DNA of 22,842 bases from JABILX01 sp041648305. GTDB lineage: Bacteria > Patescibacteriota > Gracilibacteria > UBA1369 > LOWO2-01-FULL-3. The notes under the pieces were generated by a model, which worked only from the letters and a program-made list of their open reading frames with translations, ran no database searches and was not told the origin of the DNA. Location of the stretch: assembly GCA_041648305.1 (NCBI GenBank), contig JBAZPI010000013.1, forward strand, positions 1 through 22,842, given 5' to 3'. Position numbers and translations under genes: made by a program. Positions 14,863-21,875 of this stretch are shown in pieces. Position 1 is the first letter of the stretch. Each line of letters opens with the position of its first letter.

Positions 14863-14961
14863 GGGAACCTCTGAAAAAACGCGTAATGCTGTGTCGGGTT
14901 CGTACGGCTCCTGCGTAACCTCCTCATCTCCTTGCATTCCATCGTTTTTCTTGAGGTTCCA
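14863..14961. mobile_element. Palindromic MITE-like element, copy C, upstream of rnpB
   Basis: The left end is GGGAACCTCTGAAAAAAC (14863-14880, one extra A compared with copy A). The right end (14944-14961) is its diverged complement, 14 of 18 positions matching. CA flanks both sides (14861-14862 and 14962-14963), a possible 2-bp target duplication. The interior matches copy A exactly over a block beginning GCGTAATGCTGTGTCG and another beginning GTACGGCTCCTGCG, in the same orientation. The only internal difference is 5 bp here against 32 bp in A, a net change of 27 bp. It starts against the rnpB promoter and ends 4 nt from the stop codon of the neighbouring small gene. Confidence 0.8.
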
Positions 14962-14965
14962 CAGT

Positions 14966-15307
14966 TTATTCCTGGATTTTGCACTCTTTGGAGAGTTTTT
15001 CCTGTACGGCTTTGAGGATTTCTGCGTCGTTCTCGTATTTGTCCAGTAGGGCGAGCATTGCTATATTGTCTTCTACCGGGAAATCATATTCCGCGAAGAT
15101 TTTATTGGAAAGGGTTTTACTTTTGTCGAGGTCTATTGATATGGAAGGGTCTTTGAGAATTTCACATGTAACTTCTGTGTTTGCCTCAATGAATCGTTCT
15201 TTTTCAGTTAATGGTTCGGCTTTGCATACTACGACTAATACTAGAACTGCTGCTGCAATTACTAGGGCTGAAATTAGGGCTGTGGCGGTTTTTGTCTTTT
15301 TATTCAT
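14966..15307 (-). CDS. Small membrane-anchored protein, unrecognised
   Basis: The 113-residue product starts MNKKTKTATALISALVIAAAVLVLVVVCKAEP: a positive N-terminus and one hydrophobic helix (about 8-27), then a soluble, acidic, helical domain. It is probably anchored in the membrane with the C-terminal part outside. Cys28 follows the helix but the preceding VVV does not fit a lipobox well. Two further cysteines (Cys48 and Cys109) could form a disulfide outside the cell. The gene starts 10 nt after the TPR gene stop on the same strand, so the two are probably cotranscribed and may act together. The stop is TAA and lies 4 nt from palindromic element C. No family is recognised. Confidence 0.7.
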   Translation of the reverse strand: MNKKTKTATALISALVIAAAVLVLVVVCKAEPLTEKERFIEANTEVTCEILKDPSISIDLDKSKTLSNKIFAEYDFPVEDNIAMLALLDKYENDAEILKAVQEKLSKECKIQE

Positions 15308-15317
15308 TGTTCCGGAT

Positions 15318-15923
15318 TTATTGTCTGCTGTTTTTCTTTCTCTTTAGCTTATCGTACTCTCTCTTGAAAAATTGTACAGCGTTCAAGCACTCTTTGGCCT
15401 TCTCATTATTTGGCTCTATTGTCAGCGTTTTTTTGAAAAGGTCTGCTGCTCTATCGAAGGTTTTGTTGTTCAAATGGCATACGCCGAGGTCGTTTAGGAT
15501 CAATGGATCGTGTGGTGCCAAGAAAAGAGCTCTTTCCAGGAGGACAATTCCGCGCGCTTTTTGACTGTCGTGGTACATTGACCAGCCGAGGCATCGCAAA
15601 ATTTCCGGATGATTTGGGTAGAGTTCGTCTGCGACTTCCAGTAATTCCACTGATAATGAGAAATTGCCTGTGCACGAATGAACGAATCCCAATAGATAAT
15701 GCGCGTTTGCGCTTCGTGAATTTAATTTGATTGCCTGTTTTAAGGCTTTCTCGGCTTTTTCGTACTCGCGAAGGCTTAAATAGTTGTCTCCGATTTCCTC
15801 GTATGCTTCTGTGCAATCAAGGTCGGACGAAAGGAGTTTTTCGCAGACTCTGATGGCGTCATTGTGTCTGCCATCGTTTTTTAGTTTGTCTGCTTCTTCT
15901 ATTAAGGGGTGAGTTTCAAACAT
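15318..15923 (-). CDS. TPR-repeat protein
   Basis: The 201-residue product is built almost wholly of tetratricopeptide repeats, at about residues 5-34, 38-71, 73-105, 107-139 and 141-174. Typical signatures are AYEEIGDNYLSLREYEKAEK, ANAHYLLGFVHSCTGNFSLS and LNDLGVCHLNNKTFDRAADL. TPR arrays bind other proteins; no enzymatic domain or signal peptide is present, so it is a cytoplasmic scaffold or adaptor. The C-terminus is very basic (KREYDKLKRKKNSRQ). It lies upstream of the small membrane-anchored gene with a 10-nt gap and after galU with a 133-nt gap, so it probably has its own promoter, though I see none that is convincing. The stop is TAA. Confidence 0.85.
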   Translation of the reverse strand: MFETHPLIEEADKLKNDGRHNDAIRVCEKLLSSDLDCTEAYEEIGDNYLSLREYEKAEKALKQAIKLNSRSANAHYLLGFVHSCTGNFSLSVELLEVADELYPNHPEILRCLGWSMYHDSQKARGIVLLERALFLAPHDPLILNDLGVCHLNNKTFDRAADLFKKTLTIEPNNEKAKECLNAVQFFKREYDKLKRKKNSRQ

Positions 15924-16056
15924 GGTATTTTTGTTTTAGTTTTTATTTGAACGAAATCAGATTAGCTTACTCCAAAATGCCAAAAAAATCAAGGCCTCTC
16001 TAGCGAAGTGTTTCATAAGATGGGTTGAAAGATTTTCGAGAAGTTTTCTAATTTAG

Positions 16057-16920
16057 CTACTTGGGTTGAGGGTCGGCTGCGCCGAGAATTGCCTTCTTGT
16101 AGCCATCCAACGTTCCTGTGTCGTAGCGTTTTCCTTCTACTGTAAGGCCGTAGATGGGCTGTGTTTTGATTAGCTGATTGAAGCCGTCAATTAGCCGAAT
16201 TTCTCCGCCAATGCTCTTCTCTGCGCTTTTTAAGCTCTCGAAAATTTCTGGCGTTACTATGTATTTGCCGATTATTCCGAGATTTGATGGGCAGGCTAAA
16301 GGCGCCGGTTTTTCGACTAATTTTTCTATTTCATAAAGTGGGGAGGTTGAGGTGTCTTTTGGTTTGATTATGCCGTAGTTTGACGATTTTTCTATTGGGA
16401 TTTCCTCGAGGGCGATGATGGATGATGAAGTTTTTTCGTGTGCTTTGATGAGTTGCGATAGTGCATTTGCGGAGGTGTCGTGATTCGAGCTGGCGCTTGG
16501 GACTACCAAGTCGTCGCCAAATAATACTGCGAATGGTTCGCCATGGAGGAGTGGTTCTGCTTGAAGGATTGCGTGTCCGTCGCCGAGTTGTTGCTCTTGA
16601 TATACGTAGTGAAATTTTACAGAGTCGATTAATTGATTTAGGTGTTCGAGTTTAGTGGCGTGGCCTTTTTCAGCGATTTTGGTTGCTGCTATTCCGTCTT
16701 TTGAGAGATATGAGCGAATTATTGGTTCCTTTTCTTTATTTATGACCAGGACGATTTCGGTGATCCCGGCTTCGAAAGCTTCTTCGATGAGAAGCTGCAA
16801 AATCGGAACTCCGTTAATCGGCAGCATTTCTTTTGGAATGACTTTTGTGAAGGGCAGAAATCTTGTACCTAAGCCCGCGATTGGCAAAACTGCTTTATTG
16901 ATTGCTTTATTGATCGACAT
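16057..16920 (-). CDS. galU: UTP-glucose-1-phosphate uridylyltransferase GalU
   Basis: GalU makes UDP-glucose from UTP and glucose-1-phosphate in the cytosol, feeding glycan synthesis. The 287-residue protein has the nucleotide-binding signature AGLGTRFLPFTKVIPKEMLP (15-34), the FGDD metal/nucleotide motif (134-137) and the VEKP sugar-binding motif (202-205). The length is normal for bacterial GalU. The start overlaps the end of the small heat-shock gene by 14 nt, so the two are translationally linked. It shares the strand with a sugar transferase that may use its product. The start has no Shine-Dalgarno sequence and the stop is TAG. The main alternative is another sugar-1-phosphate nucleotidyltransferase, which the GLGTR.LP.TK pattern and length make unlikely. 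Confidence 0.95.
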   Translation of the reverse strand: MSINKAINKAVLPIAGLGTRFLPFTKVIPKEMLPINGVPILQLLIEEAFEAGITEIVLVINKEKEPIIRSYLSKDGIAATKIAEKGHATKLEHLNQLIDSVKFHYVYQEQQLGDGHAILQAEPLLHGEPFAVLFGDDLVVPSASSNHDTSANALSQLIKAHEKTSSSIIALEEIPIEKSSNYGIIKPKDTSTSPLYEIEKLVEKPAPLACPSNLGIIGKYIVTPEIFESLKSAEKSIGGEIRLIDGFNQLIKTQPIYGLTVEGKRYDTGTLDGYKKAILGAADPQPK

Positions 16921-17248
16921 TGATTTTGACTACTTTAGTTTTTTCTTCTGAAGTTTTTGGAATGTGGATTTCTAATATGTTATTTAGCGAAGTCGCTTTA
17001 ATTTCTTTTGTGTTTGCGTTTTTTGGAAGTACGATCGAGCGACTGAATTCGCCCCAGAAACATTCTTTTGTGAGGTAGTCACGCTCGTCGGGGTTGTGCG
17101 GGCAGAGGCGTGAACCTTTGATTGTCAGGACGTCTTCTGTGACTGTGATCGTTACATCTTTGAGCGGAGTTCCTGCGATTGGAGACAAGATGATAAGAGC
17201 GTTTTTCGCCTGGAATATGTCCAATGATAATTGTCCTGCTTCTTCCAT
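16907..17248 (-). CDS. Small heat-shock protein (Hsp20/alpha-crystallin family)
   Basis: The 113-residue product is an ATP-independent holdase chaperone of the alpha-crystallin type. It begins almost directly in the alpha-crystallin domain: LSLDIFQAKNALIILSPIAG, VTITVTEDVLTIKGSR, and FWGEFSRSIVLPKNA. It ends with the domain signature in the form ATSLNNILEIHIPK; the usual glycine of 'NGVL' is replaced by asparagine. A very short N-terminal arm and no long C-terminal tail suggest small oligomers. It overlaps galU by 14 nt downstream and follows ftsH by 19 nt, so tilS-ftsH-hsp20-galU looks like one operon joining chaperone and membrane protease functions. The stop is TAA. Confidence 0.88.
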   Translation of the reverse strand: MEEAGQLSLDIFQAKNALIILSPIAGTPLKDVTITVTEDVLTIKGSRLCPHNPDERDYLTKECFWGEFSRSIVLPKNANTKEIKATSLNNILEIHIPKTSEEKTKVVKINVDQ

Positions 17249-17267
17249 GTGGTGGGGCTAAAATTGG

Positions 17268-19118
17268 CTAAACTGATACTTTTGACGGAACGGAAATGTC
17301 CTTGAAATATTTTTTGAATTCCACGTCTATGAGTGTTTCTTTTTTTATCAAATCTTCAGCGATTTCTTCAATCAATTTTTGGTGTCTCTTGATTATTCCT
17401 TCAGTTTTTTCGTACGCTTTTTGGATGAACTTTTTTATGTATTTATCAATTTCCGCTGCGACTTCTTCTGAATAATTTCGAACGTGTCCGAAATCTCTGC
17501 CGAGGAAAACTTCTCTATTTTTGTCGCCGAAAATTACCGGACCCAATTCGCTCATCCCGTATTCTGTGACCATGCTGCGGGCTATTGCAGTTGCTCTTTC
17601 CAGGTCGTTTGATGCGCCTGTTGTTACTTGTCCGAATTTCACTTTTTCGCTTACATAACCGCCCAAGAGCGAGCAGATTTCGTCTTCAAATTTGTCTTTT
17701 GAATGGAGATGTTTTTCTTCTTCGGGCATGAACCAAGTGGAGCCTAAGGACATGCCGCGGGAGATTATGGAAATTTTTCTAACTGAGTCGCAGCCCGGGA
17801 GCAAGTGGCCAACGACTGCGTGTCCGACTTCGTGATAGGCAGTGATTTGTTTTTCCGCTTTTGAAAGGACTTTTGATTTGCGTTCCGGTCCCATCAATAC
17901 TTTTTCAATTGATATTTCAATGTCGTGCATTTGCACTTTTTTCTGATTGTTTTTTGCTGCCAAAATAGCGGCTTCGTTCATTAGATTTTCCAAATCTGCT
18001 CCTGTAAAGCCCGGAGTTTGTCGTGCGATTCTCTCAAGATCCGCGGTTTTTGAGAGTGGCTTATTGCGTGAGTGAACTTCGAGTATTTCTTTGCGTGCTT
18101 TCAAATCCGGAGCATCCACTACAACGCGGCGGTCGAATCTTCCGGGACGAAGCAATGCGGGGTCCAATACGTCCGGTCTATTCGTTGCTGCCATTACGAT
18201 CACGTTTGTGCCTGTTTCGAAGCCGTCCATTTCTGAAAGTATTTGATTGAGTGTTTGTTCGCGTTCGTCATGCCCGCCTCCCATGCCTGCGCCTCTGTGG
18301 CGGCCGACTGCGTCGATTTCATCGATGAAGATTATGCATGGAGCGTTTCGTTTCGCTTTTTTAAATAAGTCACGAACACGTGAAGCTCCGACGCCGACGA
18401 ACATCTCCACGAATTCCGAACCTGAAATGTTGAAAAATGGAACGTCGGCTTCGCCGGCGACTGCACGGGCGAGGAGTGTTTTACCGGTTCCGGGCGGGCC
18501 TATGAGAAGAACTCCTTTTGGGATTTTTGCGCCCATTAATGTGTATTTCTGCGGGTGTTTGAGGAAGTCAACGACCTCTTCAAGTTCCGCTTTTGCTTCA
18601 AGCACTCCCGCGACATCGTCGAATGTTGTTTTTTGTTTGGTCTTGTCCATTACGCGCGCTTGAGACTTGCCGAAGCCCATTGCTTGGTTGTTCGCGTTTT
18701 GGGCCGAGCGCATCATGAAAACGAAAAAGCCGATGATTAATAAGAATGGCACGATCCCGATCAGTAGATCTGTCCAGAATTGATTCGATGTCGTGTCTTC
18801 GATTGTGATTGGGAGGGCGGCGATCGTATCTTCTTTTACGCCTGTTTTTTCGAGGATTGAGTAGAAGTCTGCGCCGGGTTCTTTGTTTGTGGTTTGTTTA
18901 GTGCCATCGGCTAGCTCGATATCGATTGCGTTGTCTACGATGGTTACTTGATGGACCAATCCCGCTTTAACTTCTTCGACAAACTTGTTCAAAGTTACTT
19001 CCTGAACATTGCTTTGCGTTGGATTTGCTATGAGCAAAAATGCGGTTATCGCCAAGGCTATCACTAAAAGATAGGTGATCCCGTTTCTTTTTCTGTTTGG
19101 TTGGAGCGTTTTTAACAT
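17268..19118 (-). CDS. ftsH: ATP-dependent zinc metalloprotease FtsH
   Basis: FtsH is a membrane-bound AAA+ protease that degrades misfolded membrane and regulatory proteins. The 616-residue protein has two membrane helices (about 13-32 and 115-136) around a ~80-residue external domain, then an AAA domain with Walker A GPPGTGKT (207-214), Walker B IIFIDE (262-267) and the second region of homology ATNRPDVLDPALLRPGRFDRR (split across 311-331). The protease domain has the zinc motif HEVGH (429-433) with Asp505 in NDLERAT as likely third ligand. Length and order are standard. It overlaps tilS by 7 nt, the common tilS-ftsH arrangement. The stop is TAG. Confidence 0.98.
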   Translation of the reverse strand: MLKTLQPNRKRNGITYLLVIALAITAFLLIANPTQSNVQEVTLNKFVEEVKAGLVHQVTIVDNAIDIELADGTKQTTNKEPGADFYSILEKTGVKEDTIAALPITIEDTTSNQFWTDLLIGIVPFLLIIGFFVFMMRSAQNANNQAMGFGKSQARVMDKTKQKTTFDDVAGVLEAKAELEEVVDFLKHPQKYTLMGAKIPKGVLLIGPPGTGKTLLARAVAGEADVPFFNISGSEFVEMFVGVGASRVRDLFKKAKRNAPCIIFIDEIDAVGRHRGAGMGGGHDEREQTLNQILSEMDGFETGTNVIVMAATNRPDVLDPALLRPGRFDRRVVVDAPDLKARKEILEVHSRNKPLSKTADLERIARQTPGFTGADLENLMNEAAILAAKNNQKKVQMHDIEISIEKVLMGPERKSKVLSKAEKQITAYHEVGHAVVGHLLPGCDSVRKISIISRGMSLGSTWFMPEEEKHLHSKDKFEDEICSLLGGYVSEKVKFGQVTTGASNDLERATAIARSMVTEYGMSELGPVIFGDKNREVFLGRDFGHVRNYSEEVAAEIDKYIKKFIQKAYEKTEGIIKRHQKLIEEIAEDLIKKETLIDVEFKKYFKDISVPSKVSV

Positions 19119-20140
19119 AAAGCTACTTTAGAGGTCGCTCTGAGTATAAATGTTCCTTTCTGAATTTCAACAGTATATTCGCCGAGGCGTTTTTGCTTTC
19201 TGCCGATGTTTTTGTTGATTATGTTGAGGACTTCGTCGATGTGTGTTGACGTGACGTTTTTTATGTCGCCTGTTTTTCTTTTGTAGATGCGGCGAAGAAT
19301 TTCTTTTTGAATCGGGAGCGGAAGGGAGCGGATTGATTTCAGGTCGAATTTTGTCAGAGAATCCGGATTTTCTGAAAGATTATGTTTTTCGATCCATTTC
19401 TCGGCTTCTTCCTTTAGAAACTCATGAATTTCTGCGCAGATTTGGCTATTTTTAAGGATTGTTTTTTGGAGGTTCGGATTAAATTCTTTCAGTTTCGGGA
19501 TGACTTCGTATCTCAAAAAATTTCTTGGGATGGTGGTGTCTAGATTTGTTTGATCAAATTTGTAGTGAATGTGTTTTTCTTCCAGGAATTTGCGAATTTC
19601 GTCTTTTGAAATTGATAGAAGCGGGCGAAAGAGTTTTAGCCCGTTTCTTTTTTGTTTGATGACTTTTATTCCGGACAGTCCTTTCAGGCCGCTGCCTCTA
19701 ATGAAGTTCAGCAGAATGGTTTCCAGGTTGTCGTCGGCGTGATGGGCTGTTACGACATAGGCGGCGCCATATTGTTCGAACAATTCGTAACCAAATTTGT
19801 ACCTGATTTCGCGTCCGATTTCTTCGAGTGATGATTTTGTTGACTCTGCGAGTGCGGTTACGTCCACTTTTGTGCAGTGGAAGGTGAGGGAATGCTTTTC
19901 CGCTAAATTTTTTACAAATTCCGCGTCCATATCTGCCTCCGGACCTCTTAGCGAGTGGTTGATGTGCATTACAACGATCTTGATTGGAGTTGTTTCGTTG
20001 AATTTAAGTAGGCAGTTCAATAGAAATACCGAATCGGCGCCTCCTGATACTGCGCAGATGATTGTTTCTCCTCCTTTAAGGTATTTTTTTAGGGCTAGGA
20101 GGGTTTTTTCTTCCGGTGATTTATGTTTGTTTCTTGGCAT
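19112..20140 (-). CDS. tilS: tRNA(Ile)-lysidine synthetase TilS
   Basis: TilS attaches lysine to C34 of the CAU anticodon of a minor tRNA-Ile, so that it reads AUA and not AUG; this is an essential cytosolic reaction. The 342-residue protein has the PP-loop SGGADS (32-37), HINHSLRG (59-66) and the TAHHADDNLET motif (131-141), all signatures of the N-type ATP pyrophosphatase domain of TilS. The C-terminal part is shorter than in E. coli, like the compact TilS of many small genomes. Its start overlaps the RNHCP gene by 46 nt and its end overlaps ftsH by 7 nt, so the three are translationally linked. The stop is TAA. Confidence 0.95.
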   Translation of the reverse strand: MPRNKHKSPEEKTLLALKKYLKGGETIICAVSGGADSVFLLNCLLKFNETTPIKIVVMHINHSLRGPEADMDAEFVKNLAEKHSLTFHCTKVDVTALAESTKSSLEEIGREIRYKFGYELFEQYGAAYVVTAHHADDNLETILLNFIRGSGLKGLSGIKVIKQKRNGLKLFRPLLSISKDEIRKFLEEKHIHYKFDQTNLDTTIPRNFLRYEVIPKLKEFNPNLQKTILKNSQICAEIHEFLKEEAEKWIEKHNLSENPDSLTKFDLKSIRSLPLPIQKEILRRIYKRKTGDIKNVTSTHIDEVLNIINKNIGRKQKRLGEYTVEIQKGTFILRATSKVALC

Positions 20141-20466
20141 GGGGCTGGCAAAGGTTGGTAGGATAATTTTATGATTTCTTCTTGGTTGTCATCTGAAGCG
20201 ACCTTGTTGGGTATCATTTTGCCGCATTTTTGGCATTTATGAAAGATAATAAAGCCTTTGCGGCCGTTTTGATCGAGAGAAATTGGTTCCATCAGTCCAA
20301 GACAATCTGATTCGCGGTCACCAGGGAGGGTTTTGTCTACGTGGAGGCTCCATAGGCATTTTCTGCAGTGATTTCTGCAGGTCTTGTCCGCGGGCGGGTT
20401 TTTTTCGCCGCAATTGAGGCATTTGAAGCCTTCATTTACAGATATGAAGTTTAACTTTTGATGCAT
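20095..20466 (-). CDS. RNHCP-domain zinc-ribbon protein
   Basis: The 123-residue product matches the RNHCP domain family as I know it: a first CxxC (Cys16, Cys19), the name-giving RNHC motif (31-34) followed by CLWSLHVD (37-44), PGDRESDCLGLMEPI (48-62), FHKCQKCG (76-82) with a second CxxC, then NKVASDD (87-93). The cysteine pairs suggest two zinc sites. The motif reads RNHCRKC here; the usual proline after RNHC is Arg35. Molecular function is unknown in the family. It is the first gene of the minus-strand cluster, overlapping tilS by 46 nt, so a link to translation or tRNA quality is a guess from context only. The stop is TAG. Confidence 0.85.
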   Translation of the reverse strand: MHQKLNFISVNEGFKCLNCGEKNPPADKTCRNHCRKCLWSLHVDKTLPGDRESDCLGLMEPISLDQNGRKGFIIFHKCQKCGKMIPNKVASDDNQEEIIKLSYQPLPAPCQETNINHRKKKPS

Positions 20467-20481
20467 GGGTGTTTTATGTGT

Positions 20482-20523
20482 GTTGCGGTTTCGGTTGCAG
20501 TTGCGATTGCGGTTGCGGTTTCC
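20482..20523. repeat. Degenerate hexamer tandem repeat (GTTGCG, about 7 units)
   Basis: Seven in-phase hexamers run GTTGCG, GTTTCG, GTTGCA, GTTGCG, ATTGCG, GTTGCG and GTTTCC. They lie in the divergent gap between the RNHCP gene and the pilus operon, 15 nt upstream of the RNHCP start codon, so they would be in or near its leader. The last unit runs into the next palindrome. Confidence 0.75.
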
Positions 20524-20579
20524 CCGGGGAAACCTCCCAACCTGTAAATGCTAACCTGTAAAGTTTTCCCCGGGGAAAA
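20517..20579. repeat. Two palindromes flanking a direct repeat, upstream of the pilus operon
   Basis: A perfect 18-bp palindrome, GGTTTCCCCGGGGAAACC (20517-20534), and a perfect 16-bp one, TTTTCCCCGGGGAAAA (20564-20579), share the core TTTCCCCGGGGAAA. Between them AACCTGTAAA occurs twice (20539-20548 and 20553-20562), a 14-bp period. The block lies 24 bp upstream of the pilus promoter -35 box, where operators would sit. As RNA, either palindrome could also form a short hairpin. Confidence 0.8.
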
Positions 20580-20603
20580 TCGCCGCGGTTCGCAGTTCAT
20601 GTT

Positions 20604-20632
20604 TTGACGTTTGGCTCCAGATTTGGTATAAT
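20604..20632 (+). promoter_or_regulatory. Promoter of the type IV pilus operon
   Basis: TTGACG (20604-20609) and TATAAT (20627-20632) are separated by 17 bp, and a TGG just before the -10 box makes it an extended -10. This is the best promoter in the window. Transcription would start near 20639, giving a 30-nt A-rich leader without a Shine-Dalgarno sequence. Confidence 0.8.
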
Positions 20633-20668
20633 ATTATAATCATATAAAACAAAAATAACAAAAAAAAT

Positions 20669-21271
20669 ATGAATAGGATATCGTTTTTATTTGTTCTGGG
20701 TGTAGTTGTCGTCCTGGTTTTAGGCGGCATTGTAGGTTACGCGAAATTTTCTGAAGCGAAACTGAATGAAGATGCGAAAAAATATGACTTGCAAATAGCA
20801 AATCTGGAAAACGATGTGGTTATATATGAAGGTGGAAACGTTGAAGCTGCGTTGTCCGCTAAAGAGGCGTTGGATTTCTTGAAGGGTGATTCTGTTAAAT
20901 GGTCGAAGGTGATTGAGGCGATTTTGGCGACCACTCCTAAAAAGGCGGACACAAAACTGCCCTTGGTTGATTACACCTCTTATTCCGGTTCGCAAGGGAA
21001 CAGGCTATCTATAAGTATGAGAACTAATCCTGCGAGTGAGACTCCATATTATGATGTTGCGGAACTGATTAAGGCGTTTTCTGAGAGCGGGAAGTTCGAA
21101 AACGCGTTTGTTCCTGCGATTTCGCCTGGATTTACAGCAGAGGGCGATGTTGTTTTGACTTTTAATTTCAATGTTGAATATGTGGGTGGCGAGGAGACGC
21201 CGGAGGCAGGGTCAAAGATCGATCTTCCCGCGGACGTTCCCGCTCCGAAATTTTCACCAATTAAAAATTAA
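20669..21271 (+). CDS. PilN-like type IV pilus assembly protein
   Basis: The 200-residue product has a short cytoplasmic tail, one membrane helix (about 5-24), a coiled-coil-like stretch (28-55) and a small outer domain. That is the layout of PilN/PilO-type inner-membrane pilus alignment proteins. Typical segments are VKWSKVIEAILATTPK (75-90) and a final region rich in beta strands (DVVLTFNFNVEYVG). It lacks the INLLP-type N-terminal motif by which PilN binds PilM, so the symbol is withheld. It heads the operon and is followed after 15 nt by a PilO-like gene and then pilC. No pilM is seen in the window. The stop is TAA. Confidence 0.7.
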   Translation: MNRISFLFVLGVVVVLVLGGIVGYAKFSEAKLNEDAKKYDLQIANLENDVVIYEGGNVEAALSAKEALDFLKGDSVKWSKVIEAILATTPKKADTKLPLVDYTSYSGSQGNRLSISMRTNPASETPYYDVAELIKAFSESGKFENAFVPAISPGFTAEGDVVLTFNFNVEYVGGEETPEAGSKIDLPADVPAPKFSPIKN

Positions 21272-21286
21272 TTTAACAATAATAAA

Positions 21287-21862
21287 ATGGCTGAAAATAA
21301 TGAAATTTACTCCGAGAGCGGAGGGATTAAAAAGGCTCTGTCTTTGATTGGCTTGGTGCTCCTTATCGGGTCAATTTCGGCTTATGCTTTTTATGTTCGT
21401 CCTTTGTGGGATGGGCATACGGAACTTAAGGCCGACATTACTTCGAAACAGGAGCATATCAGTAAACTTAAGGAGAAAATCAATTCCTTTAAGTTAGCTG
21501 AGGAGAAGATGAATGTTACGACCGATGTCCAGAAATTGACACTTTTGAATTCTATCCCTGTTGGGGTGAATCAGGACAAAGTGATTGAGGATTTGGTAAA
21601 GGTTGCTGAAGGGCATGACATTGATCTTCGATCTGTCAGTTTCGGATTGTCGGAGGGATATCGTGAAGATATTGGGGCTTTGAAGATCAATGCCAGTTTT
21701 GAGGGGAATTACGGGGAGTTGATTAATTTTTTGCAGGGCATAGAGGAAAGTTCGAGATTGTTTAAGGTTACGTCGATTAACGTTCAGGTCAGTCAATTCG
21801 AGGACTTGGAGGTGAAGAAAGTTACGTTTTCTTTGTCTATGGATGCATTTTATCAAGAATAA
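21287..21862 (+). CDS. pilO: PilO-like type IV pilus assembly protein
   Basis: PilO forms part of the inner-membrane alignment complex that connects the pilus motor to the pilus. The 191-residue product has one membrane helix (about 16-36), a heptad-like coiled coil (44-75: ELKADITSKQEHISKLKEKI, 46-65), then a ferredoxin-like outer domain with the PilO signature YGELINFLQGIEESSRLFKV (about 141-160). It lies 15 nt after the PilN-like gene and 13 nt before pilC, on AT-rich spacers with no Shine-Dalgarno sequence. The stop is TAA. Confidence 0.8.
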   Translation: MAENNEIYSESGGIKKALSLIGLVLLIGSISAYAFYVRPLWDGHTELKADITSKQEHISKLKEKINSFKLAEEKMNVTTDVQKLTLLNSIPVGVNQDKVIEDLVKVAEGHDIDLRSVSFGLSEGYREDIGALKINASFEGNYGELINFLQGIEESSRLFKVTSINVQVSQFEDLEVKKVTFSLSMDAFYQE

Positions 21863-21875
21863 TTAAAAATAATTT

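Noticed and set aside
20482..20579. CRISPR-like array
   Set aside because: Repeats are too short (6-18 bp), there are no uniform spacers, and no cas genes are nearby.
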